A stretch of 64,000 nucleotides of DNA from Lentzea flava (GTDB lineage Bacteria > Actinomycetota > Actinomycetes > Mycobacteriales > Pseudonocardiaceae), in assembly GCF_014648475.1 (NCBI RefSeq), contig NZ_BMRE01000048.1, positions 1 to 64,000 on the forward strand. The letters run 5' to 3'. A model generated the notes under the pieces. The model saw nothing but the letters and a program-made list of their open reading frames with translations, was not told where the DNA came from and searched no databases. Made by a program: the position numbers and the translations under genes. Positions 60,131 through 64,000 of this stretch are shown here, piece by piece (position 1 is the first letter of the stretch; every line of letters starts with the position of its first letter).

Positions 60131-60988
60131 ATGGACCTCGACCTGGTGCGCACGCTGCTCGCGGTGGTCGACGCGGGCACGTTCGACGCCGCCGCTGCCG
60201 CTCTGCACGTCACGCCTTCCGCTGTCTCGCAACGAATCAAGGCGTTGGAGCAGCGCACCGGCCGGGTGTTGCTCGTGCGGGCCCGGCCGGTGCGGCTGAC
60301 GCCGTCGGGGGAGGTGCTGGTCCGGTACGGTCGGCAACTGCTCGCTCTCGATCAGGACCTGGACGCGGCCCTCGGCTCCGAGGCCGTGGCGCGGGTGCCG
60401 ATCGCGGTCAACGCGGACTCCCTGGCCACGTGGTTCCTGCCCGCGCTGCAACGGGTTCCGCCGTCGTTGCGGATCTCGTTCGACCTGCACCGCGAGGACC
60501 AGGACCACACGACGGCGCTGCTGCGGCAGGGCCTGGTGATGGCCGCGGTGACGTCCTCGCGCGAGCCGGTCGCGGGCTGTTCGGTGCGGAAGCTGGGCAG
60601 CATCCGTTACGCCGCCATGGCAACGCAGTCCTTTGTGGACAGGTTCGCCGCCGGGCCGGTGAAGTCGTGGCTGCCGGACGCGCCGGTCGTGGTGTTCGAC
60701 CGCAACGACGATCTGCAGGACCGGTTCGTGCGCACGCTGACCCGCGGCCGCGGCGCCTCGGAGCACCGCCACTACGTGCCCTCGTCGGAGGTGTACGTGC
60801 GGGCGATCGTGGCGGGGCTCGGCTGGGGCATGGTGCCGCCGCAGCAGCTCCAGGAGGGCCTGGTCGACCTCGCGCCCGGCCGGACCATCTCGGTGCCGCT
60901 GTACTGGCAGCAGTGGAAGCTCGACTCCCCGGCGTTGACCGCGGTGGCCGAAGCGGTGGCGGAGGAGGCCGCGGTGGCGCTGGGCTAG
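60131..60988 (+). CDS. LysR-family regulator of amino-acid export (LysG/ArgP)
   Basis: A 285-residue LysR-type transcription factor. The N-terminal winged helix (AVVDAGTFDAAAAALHVTPSAVSQRIKALEQRTG) binds DNA; the C-terminal periplasmic-binding-like domain (from about residue 90) senses the effector. TGRVLLVRARPVRLTPSGE is the ArgP/LysG variant of the linker. It should activate the divergent lysE gene when lysine or arginine accumulates, binding the AT-rich region 60100-60125. ATG 60131 is preferred to GTG 60128. Confidence 0.88.
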   Translation: MDLDLVRTLLAVVDAGTFDAAAAALHVTPSAVSQRIKALEQRTGRVLLVRARPVRLTPSGEVLVRYGRQLLALDQDLDAALGSEAVARVPIAVNADSLATWFLPALQRVPPSLRISFDLHREDQDHTTALLRQGLVMAAVTSSREPVAGCSVRKLGSIRYAAMATQSFVDRFAAGPVKSWLPDAPVVVFDRNDDLQDRFVRTLTRGRGASEHRHYVPSSEVYVRAIVAGLGWGMVPPQQLQEGLVDLAPGRTISVPLYWQQWKLDSPALTAVAEAVAEEAAVALG

Positions 60989-61018
60989 AAACCTGTCGGC
61001 TTCCTGAATCCGGGAACC

Positions 61019-61756
61019 GTGCCGGTCGGGCCCGGCGTTGGGCGATATGTGCTGATTCCTCGACTCGCCGCCACCGGTGGTTGCCTCGCCGTCGTCGTGA
61101 CGGTGGCCATGGTCGGTCTGCTCGACCTGACCGTCGGCCCGCTGCACCGCACGATCAGCGAGTACGCGCTGGGCGACTACCGCCCCGTCTTCGACGTCGC
61201 CGTGCTGTTGCTGGCCGTTGGCTCCCTCGCGATCCTCGCCGCGCTCGTCCACAAGGGACTGGCGAGATGGCGGTCGGGCGGGTCGATCGCGCTGATCCTC
61301 TGGTCGGTGGGGTTGCTGCTGGTCGTGGCGTTCCCCAAGACGAACTGGGCGATGGGCACGAACCAGCTCAGCGGCAGCATCCACCGGTTCGGCAGCATGA
61401 TCGCGTTCGTCAGCCTGCCGATCGCCGTGATCCTGCTGGCCCGGCCCTGGCTGAAGCACCACGTGTGGGGCCGGCACGCGAAATTCACCTTGGCGTCCGG
61501 TGTGGCGAGCGTTGTCGCATTCATGCCGATCCTCTACGCCATTGCGCTGGGGGCGGCTTCCGACGTTCGGTGGTGGCGGGTGTTCCCGTTGGGCTACATC
61601 GAGAGGATCTTGCTCATCGCCGAGGTCGGCGCCGTGCTCGTCGTCGGGCTGTGGGCGATCGCGGCCAGTAGGGTTGCGCCATGGCGAGTTGGGGAGACCT
61701 CGCGGATTACGTCCGCGCCGAGTACGACGTCGTCCACGACGAGGACGAGGAGCTGA
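61019..61756 (+). CDS. DUF998-type membrane protein
   Basis: A 245-residue integral membrane protein with six spans. GPLHRTISEYALGDYR and GSIHRFGSMIAFVSLPIAV are typical of DUF998. Function unknown. The final 25 residues, rich in Ser, Thr and Arg, are read out of frame over the start of the next gene (76-base overlap) and are probably not conserved; they may reflect a lost stop codon. Confidence 0.75.
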   Translation: MPVGPGVGRYVLIPRLAATGGCLAVVVTVAMVGLLDLTVGPLHRTISEYALGDYRPVFDVAVLLLAVGSLAILAALVHKGLARWRSGGSIALILWSVGLLLVVAFPKTNWAMGTNQLSGSIHRFGSMIAFVSLPIAVILLARPWLKHHVWGRHAKFTLASGVASVVAFMPILYAIALGAASDVRWWRVFPLGYIERILLIAEVGAVLVVGLWAIAASRVAPWRVGETSRITSAPSTTSSTTRTRS

Positions 61757-62091
61757 GGATCCTCTTCACCTTCGGTGACGAGGAAGAAGGCGACGACGAC
61801 CGCACCCAGGTGGTGATCATCGTCAGGGAAGTGCTCGACAAGATGCACGAATGGGTGCAGATCGCCTCCCCGTGCGGCCTCGCGAAGGACGTGGACCTGC
61901 GCGAGGTGCTGGAGGAGGTCGGCAGGTCCACCGTGGCGTGCGGGCTCGCGATCATGGGGGAGCACGTCGTGGTCAGGCACTCGTTGCCGCTGTCGCACCT
62001 CGACATCCACGAGTTCACCGACCCTCTCCAGCTGCTCGCCGGCACGGCGGACATGCTCGAAGAACAGTTCTGGGGAGGAGACGGCTACTGA
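61681..62091 (+). CDS. YbjN-like small soluble protein
   Basis: A 136-residue acidic protein with alternating strands and helices (ILFTFGDEEEGDDDRTQVVIIVREV, ACGLAIMGEHVVVRHSLPLSHLD), resembling the YbjN/type-III-chaperone-like fold seen in small actinobacterial proteins. No catalytic motif is visible. ATG 61681 has little Shine-Dalgarno and lies inside the end of the DUF998 frame. Its stop overlaps the next ATG (TGATG). Confidence 0.7.
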   Translation: MASWGDLADYVRAEYDVVHDEDEELRILFTFGDEEEGDDDRTQVVIIVREVLDKMHEWVQIASPCGLAKDVDLREVLEEVGRSTVACGLAIMGEHVVVRHSLPLSHLDIHEFTDPLQLLAGTADMLEEQFWGGDGY

Positions 62092-62657
62092 TGTTCGACT
62101 TATCGCCCGCGACGGATCGGCTCGCGGGGCTGGTGCGCAACGTGACGGACGGCGACCTCGGGGCACCGACCCCATGTCCCGACTACACGGTCGGCGACCT
62201 GCTCGACCACATCAACGGCCTGTCGGTGGCGTTCACCATGGCCGCGCTGAAGACCCCGCTGACCGGCTCGGGCTCCGGCGACGCCTCCCGGCTGCCCGCC
62301 GACTTCCGCGAGTCGGTGCCGCAGCGCCTGGCCGAGCTCGCGAAGGCCTGGCAGGCGCCGCAGGCGTGGGAGGGCATGACGGCGGCGGGCGGCGTCGACC
62401 TGCCCGGCGAGGTCGCGGCCGCGGTGGCGCTGGACGAGGTCGTGCTGCACGGCTGGGACCTCGCCCGCGCGACGGGGCAACCGTTCGACGTCGACGAGGA
62501 CCTGCTCCAGGTCGTCCACGGCTTCGTGTCGTCGATCGGTCAGGACGACCGCGACGGTTCGCTCTTCGGAGCGGCGGTCGAGGTCGACTCGAACGCGCCT
62601 CTGCTCGACCGTGTCCTGGGACTCAGTGGGCGGAACCCGGCCTGGAGCGTAGGTTAG
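62091..62657 (+). CDS. TIGR03086-type mycothiol-dependent (DinB-like) protein
   Basis: A 188-residue DinB-fold protein. TPCPDYTVGDLLDHINGL supplies the first metal-binding histidine and VALDEVVLHGWDLARATGQP the later one; DHIN and HGWD spacing fits the TIGR03086 family of metal-binding, probably mycothiol-using proteins. The start overlaps the upstream stop. Its last three codons overlap the iron box of the next gene. Confidence 0.83.
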   Translation: MFDLSPATDRLAGLVRNVTDGDLGAPTPCPDYTVGDLLDHINGLSVAFTMAALKTPLTGSGSGDASRLPADFRESVPQRLAELAKAWQAPQAWEGMTAAGGVDLPGEVAAAVALDEVVLHGWDLARATGQPFDVDEDLLQVVHGFVSSIGQDDRDGSLFGAAVEVDSNAPLLDRVLGLSGRNPAWSVG

Positions 62658-62667
62658 GCTCTCCTAA
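62649..62667 (+). promoter_or_regulatory. IdeR/DtxR-like iron box
   Basis: The 19-bp site GTAGGTTAGGCTCTCCTAA matches the IdeR/DtxR consensus (TTAGGTTAGGCTAACCTAA) at 16 of 19 positions. It overlaps the end of the upstream gene and ends 10 bases before the next ATG. A TAACGT -10 element overlaps its right edge, so bound IdeR would block transcription when iron is plentiful. Confidence 0.7.
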
Positions 62668-62677
62668 CGTGAGAGCC

Positions 62678-63007
62678 ATGACGGTGCAGGTTCGGGCGGG
62701 CCTGGGAGTCGGACGCCTGGCCGCCGCGGTGGAGTCCCTCGTGGAACTGCATCCCGAACTGTGTCGTTCCGGCTTCGCGCACCTCGAGGTCGTCGACCCC
62801 GCCGCCGCCACGGATGCCGCACTGGCACGGGCGGAGGCGGGGCTCGACCTCCAGGCGGGGGTGCTGATGCAGGCCGTGTGGCTCGACGCCGGACCCGACC
62901 GGTCCGGCCGGATGGTGCTGGTGCTGCACGACATCGTGGCCGACCGGATGCCGCGCATCCTGCCGTGGCTCGTGCAGGCGTGGCGGCAACCGGCGCTGGT
63001 CAGCTGA
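62678..63007 (+). CDS. Orphan condensation-domain-like protein behind iron box
   Basis: A 109-residue protein. VGRLAAAVESLVELHPELCRSGF resembles the first helix and strand of NRPS condensation domains, and VLHDIVADRMPRILPWLVQAW resembles their HHxxxDG region, where the first His is Leu and the later Gly is Arg. The size is only a quarter of a full condensation domain. The message is probably leaderless from the IdeR-controlled promoter. The iron box ties it to siderophore metabolism, yet no NRPS gene is near. It may be a remnant, or a regulator or scaffold of a siderophore synthetase elsewhere. Confidence 0.55.
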   Translation: MTVQVRAGLGVGRLAAAVESLVELHPELCRSGFAHLEVVDPAAATDAALARAEAGLDLQAGVLMQAVWLDAGPDRSGRMVLVLHDIVADRMPRILPWLVQAWRQPALVS

Positions 63008-63017
63008 CCAGGGCCGG

Positions 63018-63317
63018 TCAGCTGACGCCGAGCCCGCCGACGATCTCCACCCGCTGCCCGGTGAACTCACCCGTCAGCATCGGCATCGCCTCCGCGATCG
63101 CCGCCTTCGTCTCCGGCAGCTGCAACGAGTCGGCGTGGTGCTGGGCGGACTCCCAGATCTCGCTGACCCAGATCTTGTCCTGGTCCTCGGGGTCGAGCCC
63201 GACCGCGTACAGCCGGCACCCGGCCTCCCTCAGGCCCTGACCGCGGGTCAGGATCGCCACCACGTCGTCGCGGTGACCGGGCTTGGTCCTCATCGAGCCG
63301 ATGTAGCCGAACGCCAT
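63018..63317 (-). CDS. Antibiotic-biosynthesis-monooxygenase (ABM) domain protein
   Basis: A 99-residue ferredoxin-like ABM protein. GYIGSMRTKPGHRDDVVAIL and WVSEIWESAQHHADSL are the family pattern (W..E.W.....H). Such small dimeric proteins act as quinol or haem-degrading monooxygenases or have no known substrate. It is convergent with the condensation-like gene and lies 10 bases from the methyltransferase gene on the same strand. Confidence 0.82.
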   Translation of the reverse strand: MAFGYIGSMRTKPGHRDDVVAILTRGQGLREAGCRLYAVGLDPEDQDKIWVSEIWESAQHHADSLQLPETKAAIAEAMPMLTGEFTGQRVEIVGGLGVS

Positions 63318-63327
63318 GCGGCCGATC

Positions 63328-64000
63328 CTATTTCCGCGCCACGAACACGAACTCGCGCCCCGGCCGGTCCGGCGCGTCCCGCACGTCCACGACCTCGAAC
63401 CCGCACGCCACCAGGCTGCCGGCGACCTCCTCGCGCGAGCGGAACCGCAGTGTCGAGTCCGAGGTGAGCACCGACCCGTCCGGGAACCGGTAGATGTGCC
63501 GGAACGACACGAACGGCAGGTGCACGTCGAGCAGTTCGAACCGTTCCTCCACGCCGTCCAGCACCCGAGGGGCGGTCGCCGCCCAGGACTCCCAGGCCCG
63601 CGCCTCCGGACGCCGCGTCTCGAACACGAAATGCCCGCCGGGACGCAGGGCGTCGTGGATGCCGCGCAGCGTCAGCTCCCAGTCGTCGCCGAGGAACACC
63701 TGCGCCACGTTGCCGGTCATGGTCGCGAGGTCGACCTCCAGCGCGGGCAGAGAAGTCGCGTCGCCGTGAATCCAGGTGACCCGCGAGTCCTTGGCCCGCG
63801 CGATCTCCAGCGACGCCAAGGCCGGGTCCACCCCGACGACCGAGCGGCCGGACGACGCCAGCAGCACCGCGAGGCTGCCCGTGCCGCACCCGACGTCGAG
63901 CACGCTCGACGCGCCGAGCTCGTCCGCGATGCCCGTGTACAGCGCGAGATCGTCGCGCGGTTCGTCGAAGAGGTCGTAGATCCGCGCCAGCCGCGGGTCG
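63328..64000 (-). CDS. Class I SAM-dependent methyltransferase, 5' end beyond window
   Basis: The gene continues past base 64000, so the start is missing. The visible 224 codons show the methyltransferase fold: VLDVGCGTGSLAVLLA (motif I, SAM binding), VVGVDPALASLEIAR, MTGNVAQVFLGDD, and LRPGGHFVFET. The upstream visible part reads DPRLARIYDLFDEPRDDL, typical of proteins acting on small molecules. The methyl acceptor is not evident. Confidence 0.87.
   Translation of the reverse strand, partial: DPRLARIYDLFDEPRDDLALYTGIADELGASSVLDVGCGTGSLAVLLASSGRSVVGVDPALASLEIARAKDSRVTWIHGDATSLPALEVDLATMTGNVAQVFLGDDWELTLRGIHDALRPGGHFVFETRRPEARAWESWAATAPRVLDGVEERFELLDVHLPFVSFRHIYRFPDGSVLTSDSTLRFRSREEVAGSLVACGFEVVDVRDAPDRPGREFVFVARK

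Overview
The window comes from a high-GC actinomycete, most likely a member of the Pseudonocardiales. This rests on G/C-rich third codon positions, many GTG starts and 4-base start/stop overlaps (GTGA, ATGA, TGATG). It also rests on family content: two mycothiol-type DinB proteins, an LAXTG surface protein, Ku, a DUF222 protein, a CU044_5270-type protein, an IdeR-like iron box, and a B12 riboswitch in front of class I ribonucleotide reductase genes. The genus is inference only. I see no tRNA, rRNA, CRISPR array, insertion sequence or prophage.

Layout. 1-8.8 kb: edge of a DUF222 gene, a UGT-like glycosyltransferase, a PIG-L deacetylase, an LAXTG wall protein, and a minus-strand group of SDR-like protein, Ku and a RecB-like/UPF1-like nuclease-helicase. 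8.9-12.7 kb: a HAD phosphatase with a coupled acidic peptide, a two-gene SLOG(LSDAT)/SLATT module (predicted nucleotide sensor plus membrane effector), a small ORF, a DUF2306 membrane protein and an S4 RNA-binding protein. 13.0-41.8 kb: a large exopolysaccharide locus interrupted by a few apparently unrelated genes. 41.9-51 kb: a possible 35-residue peptide gene, a PIG-L variant, an orphan SLATT protein, a beta-helix lipoprotein, an enoyl-CoA hydratase-like protein, CorA, a Ser/Thr kinase, an ECF sigma factor with a CU044_5270 protein, a GNAT enzyme and a YVTN propeller. 51-55.6 kb: secreted GH97 and GH10 hydrolases and IPP isomerase. 55.6-59.3 kb: nrdAB with a cobalamin riboswitch and an NrdR box. 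59.3-64 kb: LysE/LysG pair, membrane and small proteins, an iron-box-linked condensation-like fragment, a monooxygenase and a truncated methyltransferase.

How the polysaccharide genes fit together. A polyprenyl-phosphate sugar transferase starts the repeat unit. A Gfo/Idh/MocA dehydrogenase, two DegT aminotransferases, an SDR epimerase, a NeuD/PglD-like acetyltransferase, a WbpD-like acetyltransferase and a UDP-sugar 6-dehydrogenase make amino- and probably diamino-uronic sugars. Several glycosyltransferases, including a two-domain fusion, extend the unit. A Wzx-like flippase, a Wzy/WaaL-like polymerase or ligase and a Wzz-like co-polymerase move and polymerise it. An AsnB-type amidotransferase may amidate an acidic sugar. 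A 1593-residue secreted protein with four DUF4082 repeats lies inside the biosynthetic operon and may act on or bind the polymer. No tyrosine autokinase (Wzc/CapB type) is visible in the window.

Most unusual signals: the SLOG/SLATT module plus a distant third SLATT gene; a class Ic (Phe-for-Tyr) NrdB under combined B12 and NrdR control; an IdeR-like box in front of an orphan condensation-domain fragment; a tiny amphipathic peptide with a strong Shine-Dalgarno; two families of hairpin repeats; and several enzyme homologues missing a catalytic residue (SDR, PIG-L, nuclease domain). Family assignments come from motif recognition by eye without database searches.
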